Positions 55,163 through 63,830 of a stretch of DNA of 64,000 nt are shown here, in pieces. Numbering within the stretch: position 1 is the first letter of the stretch; every line of letters starts with the position of its first letter. Both the position numbers and the translations under genes were made by a program. The notes beneath the pieces are model-generated. The model was not told the DNA's origin, did no database searches, and worked only from the letters and a program-made list of their open reading frames with translations. This stretch comes from Gloeotrichia echinulata CP02 (GTDB lineage Bacteria > Cyanobacteriota > Cyanobacteriia > Cyanobacteriales > Nostocaceae): contig CP051187.1 of the NCBI GenBank assembly GCA_038087035.1, positions 310,001-374,000 of the forward strand, read 5' to 3'.

Positions 55163-56521
55163 ATGACATTTGTGATTTGGGACCGTTACAAATTCTTGCC
55201 TCGCTTCTACAAGCTAGCAAGCGTTAGTATGTTTTCTAATATGATGATACCCCTAGCGGGTCTGGTTGACATTGCCTTTTTGGGACATCTAGCAGATATT
55301 CGTCACTTGACTGGAGTGATTCTGGGAACTATTCTGTTTGACTACCTTTATCGTGTATTGAAGTTTCTGCGCTCAAGTACTAACGCACTCACAGCACAAG
55401 GTGTAGGCGCTGATGATTCTAAAGCCGTCTTATTGGCGGGACTACGAAGCGGCTTAATGGCACTAAGTATTGGTTTACTGATGTTGCTGCTGCAATACCC
55501 GCTGCAAAAAATAGGATTTACCATCCTCAGTGGTTCCCCAGAGATTGAAGCCTCTGGGGTTGATTATTTTTACGCCCGGATTTGGGGTGCCCCGGCTGTA
55601 TTGCTTAACTTTGTGCTGATGGGTTGGTTTCTAGGGCGAGAAATGAATGGCGTAGTGCTATTGATGTCTATTATTGGTAATGGTTCTAATGTGCTACTAG
55701 ACTATTTAATGATTGTCAGATGGGGCTGGGAAAGCATGGGAGCCGGACTAGCAACAGCTATAAGTCAGTATTTGGCACTAGTAACTGGTTTGATCGGGGT
55801 ATGCTTCAGTATTTCCTGGAAAGTATTACCAGATGCATTGCTAGAGGTTTTTGATTGGGCTGCCTTGAGAGACACCATTGCACTTAAAGGTAATATTCTA
55901 ATACGATTTTTAGCCCTAATATCCACCTACGCTATCTTCACAAACTTGAGTGCAGCAATGGGAACAATTGTCTTAGCAGAAAACGGGTTGCTGCTTCAAA
56001 TTGCTCTTTTGAGTCAGTTTACAATTCAAGGTGTGGGGATGACAACCCAAACATTGACAGGAAACTTTTACGCTAAAAAGTCTAAAGAACAGATGATACC
56101 GTTGCTCGTTGTCTCTGTATTCACTAGTTTGCTAGTGGCAATGGCTTTCGCTGTAGTATCTGTTGTATTCCCAGATGCTGTATTTGGGCTATTGACTAGT
56201 CATGCAGAAGTCAACCAACATATCACTAGCTATAATATTTGGTTATTACCTCTGTTAGGATTGACTGCTATTGCCTTCATGCTGGAAGGATACTTCATCG
56301 GGTTAAAAGAAGGAGTAGTGCTTCGTAATGCTGTTCTCCTCGCTTTTGGATTAGGTTTTCTACCACTAGCAATAACAGCGTGGTATCTCCACAATAACCA
56401 CCTGCTGTGGATATCTCTTGTATCTTATATGGCAACTATCATCTTAGTACTGGGGTTACAACTACCCCGAACTTTGGATAGCGAAAATCGCCAGAATCAG
56501 GAATTACTTCCCAGTGCTTGA
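55163..56521 (+). CDS. MATE-family efflux transporter (DinF-like)
   Basis: A 452-residue, 12-helix multidrug and toxin extrusion transporter. The N-terminal half has MIPLAGLVDIAFLGHLADIRHLTGVILGTILFDYLYRVLKFLRSSTNALTAQGVG, the DinF-branch signature. The C-terminal half has TIQGVGMTTQTLTGNFY and LWISLVSYMATIILVLGL. It should exchange Na+ or H+ for organic compounds; the natural substrate is unknown. IS debris begins right after the stop. Confidence 0.92.
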   Translation: MTFVIWDRYKFLPRFYKLASVSMFSNMMIPLAGLVDIAFLGHLADIRHLTGVILGTILFDYLYRVLKFLRSSTNALTAQGVGADDSKAVLLAGLRSGLMALSIGLLMLLLQYPLQKIGFTILSGSPEIEASGVDYFYARIWGAPAVLLNFVLMGWFLGREMNGVVLLMSIIGNGSNVLLDYLMIVRWGWESMGAGLATAISQYLALVTGLIGVCFSISWKVLPDALLEVFDWAALRDTIALKGNILIRFLALISTYAIFTNLSAAMGTIVLAENGLLLQIALLSQFTIQGVGMTTQTLTGNFYAKKSKEQMIPLLVVSVFTSLLVAMAFAVVSVVFPDAVFGLLTSHAEVNQHITSYNIWLLPLLGLTAIAFMLEGYFIGLKEGVVLRNAVLLAFGLGFLPLAITAWYLHNNHLLWISLVSYMATIILVLGLQLPRTLDSENRQNQELLPSA

Positions 56522-56947
56522 ATCATAGAACCTCGCTCTAAGTGGGAAACTCAGTGGCTTTAGCCCGCTCGTGGGAAACGACTCGGCGAACGCCACTTGC
56601 TACAACTTTGGGAACCAAAGCAACGCAGTGGCTCCTTTAGTCGCTGTGGTTTTCTGATATGCTTAAGAAGCAAGTAGGGCAACTTCAACGTGTTGAACCA
56701 TTCCTAGTTCGGTGAAATCCCGGCTACTTAGTACACCTATTAAAGGCAACACAAAAAGACTTGTAATGTCAGGATGGTGAGCGTACCGGATTGGCAAAGT
56801 GATAGACTCCCAAAGCAATTTAACAAAAAAAGTAAGCGCAATTGCAATACCTTTGGGTAGTTGTTTTGAGCGTCTAGGGGGATACTTGACTATCCCTTTT
56901 AAGCAAGTCTTAAAGAATCTCAGTGTCTTTAGACCTGAGAGTGTCAA
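56522..56947 (+). mobile_element. IS200/IS605-derived relic, copy 2 (right end plus tail, no tnpB)
   Basis: Shares blocks in the same order with 11296-11715: TAGAACCTCGC...GTGGGAAACTCAG (56527), TTTAGTCGC.GTGGT (56637), CGTGTTGAA..ATTCCTAGT and GAAATCCCGGCT (56690-56730). It ends in the hairpin CTCAGTGTC-TTTA-GACCTGAG and the tail AGTGTCAA (56915-56947). The reverse-strand open frame across it is not a gene. Confidence 0.55.
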
Positions 56948-56951
56948 ACAT

Positions 56952-57149
56952 CGGCTCTTCCGTACTTAGCGTGCTGAATTTATTAAATAATCAGCTTGAA
57001 ACCCTTGCAGAGCTAAGATAATAGCCATTATTTTCTGTATTTTATATCATATTGCTAAAAATTAAATTATGAACGCCTGTAAGCCTTACTTTTAAAGCAA
57101 ATTTATAAACTTTAATTAATAATTAAGCACGCTAAGTACGCAAGAACCG
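56952..57149. mobile_element. MITE family C, copy 1
   Basis: 198 bp with inverted ends CGGCTCTTCCGTACTTAGCG and CGCTAAGTACGCAAGAACCG. About 90 percent identical to copy 2 at 57653-57850. It begins 4 bp after the IS right end. No transposase encoded. Confidence 0.92.
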
Positions 57150-57432
57150 ATTAGACATGGCTTTCACTGATTTGGTTTGAGAGATTTATCTATCTTAAGA
57201 CTTAGCCACTCGTGACGAAAAATAAGCCTTTGTGATTACTTATCTTTCTTCATAATGACATAAAGTTGTGGTTTTTGTGTAAGTCGTGTCTGTCAAAAGT
57301 TAACAGACCTAATCCTATGGGGAGATATTCGATTCAGATAATTATTTATTGTGAATAAAAAAGCTACCTAAAGTAGGTTGGATTAACAAGCGGATTATAG
57401 CAAAGTAAATTATTGAACCGTTATTTTCATAA

Positions 57433-58494
57433 ATGTTTACGCTATCAGTTATGAAAAATTTTACCCAAATATTAAATCTAAAACAAACATCTAACACCAC
57501 ACCTAGTAAATCTATAGAAGTATCAGCCCACTTGATAGATGTAGCTTACAGTGATGTAGAAACTGTACTGAAAACCCTCAATACCAGTTTAGAAGGATTA
57601 AGTGAGATTCAGTCTTCTGGCAGATTACAAAAATACGGATTTAATGAAGTTGCGGCTCTTCCGTACTTAGCGTGCTAAATTTATTAAATAATCAGCTTGA
57701 AACCCTTACTGAGATACGGTAATAGCCATTATTTCCTGTATTTTTGGTCATATTGCTGAAAATTAAATTATGAACGCCTGTAAGTCTTACTTTTAAAGCA
57801 AATTTATAGACTTTAACTAATAATTAAGCACGCTAAGTACGCAAGAACCGTAATTGAAGGACGTAAAACCTTCGCCAACATCGTCAAATATATCAAAATG
57901 GGTACTAGCTCCAATTTTGGGAATATGTTTAGTATGTTGGGTGCAAGTGCCATACTGCCATTTTTGCCCATGCAACCAGTGCAAATTTTAGTAAATAATT
58001 TGCTCTACGATTTTTCCCAAACAGGAATTCCCTTCGATAATGTTGACAAAGAATATCTAGCCAAACCGCGTAAATGGCAGATTAATGATATTCAAAAATT
58101 CATGCTATTCATTGGTCCGATTAGTTCAATTTTTGACTATACGACCTATGCTTTAATGTGGTTTATTTTTGGAGCTAATACTGTAGATAAGCAAGCATTG
58201 TTTCAAACAGGTTGGTTTGTCGAAAGCCTGATGACTCAAACTTTGATTGTCCATATTATTCGGACAGCTAAAATTCCATTGATTCAAAGCTGGCCTGCTT
58301 TGTCAACACTGTTAGTAACTCTGACTATTATGGCGGTAGGTCTTTATCTTCCTTTTTCACCCATTGGCTCAACTTTAGGGTTCGTACCCTTGCCATCAAG
58401 TTACTTCCCTTGGTTAGTGTTAATTCTATCGAGTTATTGTGTGTTGACGCAATTTGTGAAGACTTGGTTTATCAACAAATATGGCTATAACTAA
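57433..58494 (+). pseudogene. mgtA: Magnesium P-type ATPase (mgtA), central part replaced by MITE
   Basis: The 5' piece (57433 or ATG 57451 to 57652) encodes the MgtA N-terminus (EVSAHLIDVAYSDVETVLKTLNTSLEGLSE ... GRLQKYGFNEVA). A 198-bp MITE then sits exactly where the gene breaks. The 3' piece (57851-58494) resumes with VIEGRKTFANIVKYIKMGTSSNFGNMF and ends in the C-terminal helices (PIQ-type NNLLYDFSQTGIPFDNVD, IGPISSIFDYTTYALMWFIF). About 600 residues, including the phosphorylation and ATP-binding domains, are gone. The Mg2+ importer is therefore dead. Confidence 0.92.
57653..57850. mobile_element. MITE family C, copy 2 (inside mgtA pseudogene)
   Basis: 198 bp, same termini as copy 1. It joins the two remaining ends of mgtA and has no target duplication, as expected if recombination between two MITE copies deleted the middle of the gene. 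Confidence 0.93.
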
Positions 58495-58497
58495 TAC

Positions 58498-58587
58498 CGT
58501 TTCACTTTAAGTATGATACAAATACGTTCGTAGGGGCACGGCAATGCTCGCCTCTATATGTATCAGAGTTTTGCTGAAATGGTATAA
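58498..58587. repeat. Palindromic element with GTAGGGGCACGGC core
   Basis: Arms ACCGTTTCA.. (58498) and TGAAATGGTAT (58577) are inverted and flank a GTAGGGGCACGGCAATGC core. It abuts the mgtA stop. Confidence 0.5.
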
Positions 58588-58600
58588 GCAGAATATATCA

Positions 58601-58735
58601 CAATACGGTTCAGTTAAGGAAAATTGTAGGTTGAGTTGAGGAACGAAACCCAACAAACCCGCCAAATGTTGGGTTTCGCAAAGCCTCAACCCAACCTACG
58701 TGGGCAAGGTTTTTGGCTCTAACTGAACCGTATTG
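58601..58735. mobile_element. MITE family A, copy 2
   Basis: 135 bp; ends CAATACGGTTCAGTTA / TAACTGAACCGTATTG. Flanked by the perfect 10-bp duplication GAATATATCA (58591-58600 and 58736-58745). The core is a GTAGGTTGAGTTGAGG / CCTCAACCCAACCTAC hairpin, different from the core of copy 1. Confidence 0.95.
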
Positions 58736-58816
58736 GAATATATCAACCAAAAAAGGGATAGATATCTTATCCATCCCTCAAGCAACTTTTATCATTTTGA
58801 TTTTGTCGCATGGAAA

Positions 58817-59107
58817 CTAGTTAACTCCCCCTTCCATTGGAGTAGTTTCCATATCGCTTGTGTGTTCCTCAGCAAGTTCGGCCTTAGCTTCAGCAACAAT
58901 ATCCTCAAATGTCTCACCAACTTCTGCGATTACTCCTTTACCCTTTTCATAAAGCACAATTCCACCTTTGATAGTTGCTTTAGTCAAAGATTTGCTAATA
59001 CCTCCCATCGCTGGGATGATAACAGGTAAAAGGACTATTGCAGCAATTCCAGGTACACCAAGACCTTCAACTACTTCTTCCAACTCTGGTATTATTTTCA
59101 GTGACAT
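58817..59107 (-). CDS. DUF5132-domain small protein
   Basis: A 96-residue protein starting MSLKIIPELEEVVEGLGVPGIAAIVLLPVIIPAMGGI. One hydrophobic hairpin region is followed by GIVLYEKGKGVIAEVGETFEDIVAEAKAELAEE, as in DUF5132 proteins of cyanobacteria. Probably membrane-associated; function unknown. It sits between two family A MITEs. Confidence 0.75.
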   Translation of the reverse strand: MSLKIIPELEEVVEGLGVPGIAAIVLLPVIIPAMGGISKSLTKATIKGGIVLYEKGKGVIAEVGETFEDIVAEAKAELAEEHTSDMETTPMEGGVN

Positions 59108-59219
59108 ATTATTTTTGATTCCTCGTTTATTACATCTTTATTATATCGTCTTAAAGTTAAATAGATAGCAAATAAAAAAAAGGTTGGAGCGTTTTAGGGT
59201 AATACAAATTCAAAAAATA

Positions 59220-59300
59220 TTTGCAACACATCGATAATCTGTAGGGGCGCAAGTCCCTGCGCCCCTACCCTATCTGTCCTACTCTTTTTTCAAATTGGTA
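59220..59300. repeat. Palindromic GTAGGGGCGCAAG repeat
   Basis: GTAGGGGCGCAAGTCCCTGC and GCGCCCCTAC form a stem at about 59240-59269; a related GTAGGGGCGCAAGGCC lies at 63358. Non-coding. Confidence 0.6.
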
Positions 59301-59392
59301 TAACTACGAACAATCCATCAAAATTAAGGCGATAAACTACTAACCAGTAGGCTTTTTTTGCACTGACTTAGTTAATTAAATACTATTGTAAT

Positions 59393-59553
59393 CAATACTG
59401 CTCGGTTAAGAAAAATTGTAGGTTGGGTTGAACGTTCGCGTAGCGTCCCGTAGGGAAGTGAAACCCAACAAAATCCCGGAAATGTTGGGTTTCGTTCCTC
59501 AACCCAACCTACAAAATTTAAATTTTTTTTTTGGGCTTAACAGAGGAGTATTG
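59393..59553. mobile_element. MITE family A, copy 3
   Basis: 161 bp; ends CAATACTGCTCGGTTAAG / CTTAACAGAGGAGTATTG (diverged). Flanked by the perfect 10-bp duplication CTATTGTAAT (59383-59392 and 59554-59563). The core contains GTAGGTTGGGTTG / CAACCCAACCTAC and a GTTCGCGTAGCGTC palindrome. Its right edge is 8 bp from the pstB stop. Confidence 0.92.
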
Positions 59554-59570
59554 CTATTGTAATAGTCGTT

Positions 59571-60386
59571 TCAGCCAAAACGACCATTAACATATTCGTG
59601 GGTGACATGATTTTTTGGTTGTTGAAAAATCACAGTAGAGTAGTCATATTCCACCAGTTCTCCAGTTTGGCTTCCTTCTTGCATTTCTAGGTTAAAGAAT
59701 GCTGTCATTTGTGAAACTCTTACTGCCTGCTGCATATTATGGGTGACAATCACAATTGTGCAGTGTTCCTTTAGCTGTCGCATCAATTCTTCAATCTGAC
59801 TAGTGGTAATGGGGTCAAGAGCAGAACAGGGTTCATCCATTAGTATTACCTCCGGTTGTATAGCTAGTACTCGCGCAATACATAATCTTTGCTGTTGTCC
59901 ACCAGAGAGGGTCAAAGCGCTTTCTCTTAATTTATCTTTCACTTCATCCCAAAGAGCAGCTTGACGTAATGACCGCTCTACCAATTCATCTAAATCCCCT
60001 CGTAATTTCTGAATGCGAGGACCAAAAGCAATATTGCTGTAGATAGACTTAGGAAAGGGATTCGGCTTTTGGAAGACCATGCTAATGTATCGACGAACTA
60101 CCACCGCATCTTCTCGAGGATGATAAATATTACGACCTTTAAACAGGATTTGACCATCTAGGCGAGTCTCAGGAATCATGTCATTTAAACGATTAAAACA
60201 ACGAAGTAAGGTACTTTTACCACAGCCGGAAGGACCAATAAACGCCGTAATCTGGTTTTTGTATATGGGGAGATCAATATTACGTAAAGCTAAGGCTTTT
60301 CCATAATAAAAACCCCTAACTTGTGCGTGTAAGATTGCATCTTGATTAACAGTAGAGGTAGTTGTAGATGTTGAAGAATTAATCAT
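59571..60386 (-). CDS. pstB: Phosphate ABC transporter ATP-binding protein PstB
   Basis: A 271-residue ABC ATPase. Walker A GPSGCGKSTLLRCFNRLND is diagnostic for PstB. SGGQQQRLCIARVLAIQPEVILMDEPCSALDPI carries the ABC signature and Walker B, and THNMQQAVRVSQMTAFF the H-loop. It would energise PstCA for high-affinity phosphate uptake. No pstS, pstC or pstA lies in the window. It starts 18 bp after the P-type ATPase gene and is probably co-transcribed with it. Confidence 0.94.
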   Translation of the reverse strand: MINSSTSTTTSTVNQDAILHAQVRGFYYGKALALRNIDLPIYKNQITAFIGPSGCGKSTLLRCFNRLNDMIPETRLDGQILFKGRNIYHPREDAVVVRRYISMVFQKPNPFPKSIYSNIAFGPRIQKLRGDLDELVERSLRQAALWDEVKDKLRESALTLSGGQQQRLCIARVLAIQPEVILMDEPCSALDPITTSQIEELMRQLKEHCTIVIVTHNMQQAVRVSQMTAFFNLEMQEGSQTGELVEYDYSTVIFQQPKNHVTHEYVNGRFG

Positions 60387-60404
60387 AATGAGCGTCCTGC
60401 AACT

Positions 60405-63140
60405 TCACTCTATGGATTGGGGTTGAGGTTGACGATTCCACCGCTTTTGTAGCTCTATAGCCCAGAAAACTAGGCTACTTAGAGCAAAACTAAGGATTAA
60501 ATCTGTAAATGATAGGGTGACTGTGATAAACAGCCTTTGTAACCAAGGTACATAAATGACCGCCAGTTGTAATCCCAGAGTGAGGATAACTGCTGCCAAT
60601 AGTGCTTTATTAGACAGTAGACCAATGCGAAACAGTGAGTCTTGCTCAGAGCGAATCGCTAAGGCATTACCCATTTGTGAGAGAGTTAGGACGGTAAATA
60701 GCATTGTTTGCCAGGCTGGGTGGTTGATGCGCCAATACCAATAACCAGTACCAAGAGATACAAACCCCATTAGTAAACCTACCCAAATAATGTCCCGCCC
60801 CATTCCCCGGACAAAGATATTTTCGTTGGGGTTGTAGGGCGATCGCCTCATGATGCCCCTTTCTGCTGGTTCTAGGCTCAAGGCTAAGGCTGGTAAACCA
60901 TCAGTAGTCAGGTTAATCCAGAGAATCTGGAGTGGTAATAATGGCAATGGCATACCCAAAAAGGGCGCTAGCAGCATTACCCACATTTCTCCAGAATTGC
61001 TGCTCAAGAGGTATTTAATGAACTTGCGGATGTTGTCATAAATCACCCGTCCTTCTTTCACGGCAGCAACGATGGTAGCAAAGTTGTCATCTAGCAGCAC
61101 CATATCCGCTGCCTCTTTTGCCACGTCAGTACCCCTAATGCCCATAGCCACACCAATGTCAGCGGCCTTCAAGGCAGGTGCATCATTGACGCCATCGCCG
61201 GTCATGGCGACAATTTGCCCCCGCTTTTGCAGAGCTTGTACGATGTCAAATTTTTGCTTTGGTGAAACCCTGGCATAAACTGATACAGTTTCCAGTTGCT
61301 GTTCTAATTCCTCACCAGACAGACGAGCCAAATCCTCACCAGTTAAAATTTGGTGGTCAATAGCAATACCTAACTCACGAGCGATGTGCTGAGATGTCAA
61401 AGGATGGTCGCCGGTGATCATTACCGGACGGATACCAGCCGTTTTACAAGTTAACACGGCTTCCCGCGCTTGGGGTCGCGCTGGATCATTCATCCCTACT
61501 AAACCGATGAAAGTCAGGTCTTGCTCTAGGTTTCCAGGGGTGGCTTCCAATCGAAATGCAACACCCAAAACACGTAAACCATTGTTGGTTAACTGGTTGT
61601 AGGTTGCCAAAATCCGTTTGTGCCACTTCTTGTTTAAAGGCTCAGTTCGCCCATTTACCCACACATCAGAACAAATATCCAAGAGTTTCTCCACTGTGCC
61701 CTTGGTAAAAGCAAGGTCGGATAATTTTCCATTACCTTGGTTCCAGTGCCAAACTGTCTCTAGCGCTAGGGGGATTTGGGATAAATCTACAGGGAATTGG
61801 TGTACAGTAGTCATCCGTTGTCGCTGTGAATCGTAGGGAATCTCAGCCACACGGGGAAGAGTCTGTTCCAATTCAGGTTTCCAAAGTCCCTGAAGAGCAG
61901 CGGCGCCTACCAAAGCACCCTCCGTAGGGTCGCCTACGACATGGAAGGAGAGCGGCTCATCTGAGTCAGCCTCTAACTGAGCATCATTGCAGAGAGTGCT
62001 AGCAGCCAATAGTAGAGACAGCGCCGGCGGCTGACTGAGTAGAGATGGTGTTTCTGCAGATGGTGTATAAGAACGTAGGGGTGCAGTTAGATCTAATCTA
62101 GACCCTGCTACATCTAACACTGAAACAGTCATGCGATTCTCAGTTAAGGTGCCAGTCTTACCGGAGCAAATCACCGTCACCGATCCCAGAGTTTCGACAG
62201 CTGGTAGTTTGCGAATCAGAACCCGACGTTTGAGCAGCTGCTGTGCCCCCAAAGCTAAAGCAATAGTTACTACCGCTGGTAATCCTTCGGGTAAAGCTGC
62301 TACTACTAGGGTAATTGCGGTTAAGAACATTAACTTAATATCCTCTCCCCTGAGCAGTCCCAAAACAAAGATGAGGGCTACAAGGACTAAAGATGCGATC
62401 GCCAACATCTTTCCCAGCTGATCTAGTCGTCGTTGTAGTGGGGTTGCTTCTGACTCCACCGTTTGGATCATGGTAGCGATGCGGCCAAACTCCGTTTTCA
62501 TGCCGGTTTCGGTAACTACAGCCAGCGAGCGCCCATAGGTGATGTCCGTTCCCATATAAACCATGTTATACCTAGCACCCAGAGGCAAATCATCTAAAGC
62601 CAGTGCTTTTGGGTCCTTATCTACCGATTCTGATTCACCTGTGAGGGCTGCTTCCTGTGTCCGTAGGTGCAGGCTATCTAGCAAGCGACAGTCTGCGGGT
62701 ACTAAATCCCCAGCCTCCAGTTCCACAATATCCCCTGGTACAAGTTGACGAGCCGAGATTTCTGTTACACACCCACTGCGACGGACTTTGACTGTCGGTA
62801 TTGATAGCTTTTTGAGAGTAGCGATCGCCTTTTGTGCCCGGTACTCTTGGTTGAAACCCAACAAAGCGATTAACACAACAATGGCGATGATACCGATAGC
62901 ATCGTTGTAGTCTCCCAAGATAGCCGAGACAATAGCAGCAACAATCAGAATTATCACCAAAGTATCAGTCAATTGTTCCCACAGGATTACCCAAGGTTTT
63001 TTGAGATCCTGTTCAATCAATTGATTATAACCATGCAATCTCAGACGATGATTTGCCTGCTCTTGGCTCAGACCTTCTGACATATCGCTGCCTAATTCTT
63101 GCAGCACTTCTGGATAATTTAGTTGATACCAATTACTCAT
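60405..63140 (-). CDS. P-type cation ATPase (SERCA/PMA-like) with phosphorylation Asp replaced by Gly
   Basis: A 911-residue P2-type ATPase of full family length. It has AALTGESESVDKD (actuator TGES), the M4 motif PEGLPAVVTIALALG, GVNDAPALKAADIGVAMG (hinge) and M5-M6 QILWINLTTDGLPALALSLEP. The catalytic motif DKTGT reads SGKTGT: residue 327 is Gly (GGT, codon at 62160-62162) where Asp (GAT/GAC) forms the phospho-intermediate. As written, the pump cannot be phosphorylated. The N-terminal cation_ATPase_N domain (YQLNYPEVLQELGSDMSEGLSQEQA) is intact. Ca2+ is the likeliest ion by similarity. Confidence 0.9.
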   Translation of the reverse strand: MSNWYQLNYPEVLQELGSDMSEGLSQEQANHRLRLHGYNQLIEQDLKKPWVILWEQLTDTLVIILIVAAIVSAILGDYNDAIGIIAIVVLIALLGFNQEYRAQKAIATLKKLSIPTVKVRRSGCVTEISARQLVPGDIVELEAGDLVPADCRLLDSLHLRTQEAALTGESESVDKDPKALALDDLPLGARYNMVYMGTDITYGRSLAVVTETGMKTEFGRIATMIQTVESEATPLQRRLDQLGKMLAIASLVLVALIFVLGLLRGEDIKLMFLTAITLVVAALPEGLPAVVTIALALGAQQLLKRRVLIRKLPAVETLGSVTVICSGKTGTLTENRMTVSVLDVAGSRLDLTAPLRSYTPSAETPSLLSQPPALSLLLAASTLCNDAQLEADSDEPLSFHVVGDPTEGALVGAAALQGLWKPELEQTLPRVAEIPYDSQRQRMTTVHQFPVDLSQIPLALETVWHWNQGNGKLSDLAFTKGTVEKLLDICSDVWVNGRTEPLNKKWHKRILATYNQLTNNGLRVLGVAFRLEATPGNLEQDLTFIGLVGMNDPARPQAREAVLTCKTAGIRPVMITGDHPLTSQHIARELGIAIDHQILTGEDLARLSGEELEQQLETVSVYARVSPKQKFDIVQALQKRGQIVAMTGDGVNDAPALKAADIGVAMGIRGTDVAKEAADMVLLDDNFATIVAAVKEGRVIYDNIRKFIKYLLSSNSGEMWVMLLAPFLGMPLPLLPLQILWINLTTDGLPALALSLEPAERGIMRRSPYNPNENIFVRGMGRDIIWVGLLMGFVSLGTGYWYWRINHPAWQTMLFTVLTLSQMGNALAIRSEQDSLFRIGLLSNKALLAAVILTLGLQLAVIYVPWLQRLFITVTLSFTDLILSFALSSLVFWAIELQKRWNRQPQPQSIE

Positions 63141-63213
63141 AAAATACCTCTTTAGATTGAGGTAGTAATTTAGCCCAAATGCTTAATGGTTCAGGCACAT
63201 GCCAAGGTATATA

Positions 63214-63307
63214 TAGGACTAATTTTGATTTTTGAAATATACGTAGGATGGGCATTGCCTAACCTACAGATACTATAGATAATATTAGGCTTAAATCAAA
63301 AGCTAAT
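63214..63307. mobile_element. MITE-like element, family D copy 2
   Basis: Inverted arms (TAGGACTAATTTTGATTT / AAATCAAAAGCTAAT) flank a GTAGGATGGGC...GCCTAACCTAC core. Flanked by GTATATA on both sides (63207-63213 and 63308-63314), a probable target duplication. Relative of 3163-3284. Confidence 0.65.
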
Positions 63308-63355
63308 GTATATACATATTTATAGATTTTTTACGCAACTAGCAATAGGAAAGCT

Positions 63356-63415
63356 CGTAGGGGCGCAAGGCCTTGCGCCCCAGACGCGAGGCCTTACGCC
63401 CCAGACGCGAGGATT
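63356..63415. repeat. Tandem GCCCCAGACGCGAGG units
   Basis: GTAGGGGCGCAAGGCCTTGC is followed by two tandem copies of a GCGCCCCAGACGCGAGG-type unit. The rest of 63141-63485 has no gene. Confidence 0.65.
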
Positions 63416-63485
63416 TTAGATTAACAATTTTGGATTTTATCGGCACACAAACAGCAGGGATAAAGCGAAAAATAAGCGAAAAAAT

Positions 63486-63830
63486 TCACATCTCAGGTAG
63501 GGGTATAGTTATAGTCATGACATTTTTCGGCGAAGTTCTTGTAGATGGGTCAATAGGACCCAGACGCGGTAATTTACTGGCGTGTTGAGGAAGGTAGAAC
63601 GGGTTTAAATCAATTCCACCGGACCCTCCCATCATTGGAGTTGGGCTATACCCTCCCCCAGATGGGATTGAGTTGCTGTCCCCTACGGTAGTTCCTGGAA
63701 TTTCCGGCGTCAGGATTCTTCCACCGGATACTTGCTCAGATCTACCATCGCTAAGTTCTTCCACTAGCACTGGTGTAGCGCTCTCAACTTGAATGTTGGT
63801 GGAGTTTGTGGCTTTATTGGTGGCGAACAT
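63486..63830 (-). CDS. Small protein with double-glycine leader (putative secreted peptide precursor)
   Basis: A 114-residue protein. The N-terminal part reads LVEELSDGRSEQVSGG, ending at G36-G37. The pattern E-L-S-x4-E-x-V-x-G-G is that of double-glycine leaders cleaved by peptidase-containing ABC transporters. The remaining 77 residues are rich in Gly, Pro, Ser and Thr (IPSGGGYSPTPMMGGSGGI) and have no cysteine. It could be a bacteriocin-like or signalling peptide precursor. No export or maturation genes are in the window, which ends 170 bp upstream of its start. Confidence 0.6.
   Translation of the reverse strand: MFATNKATNSTNIQVESATPVLVEELSDGRSEQVSGGRILTPEIPGTTVGDSNSIPSGGGYSPTPMMGGSGGIDLNPFYLPQHASKLPRLGPIDPSTRTSPKNVMTITIPLPEM

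Noticed and set aside
56663..56947. 94-residue minus-strand frame
   Set aside because: It lies antisense across an IS200/IS605 relic and has no protein-like conservation that I can see.
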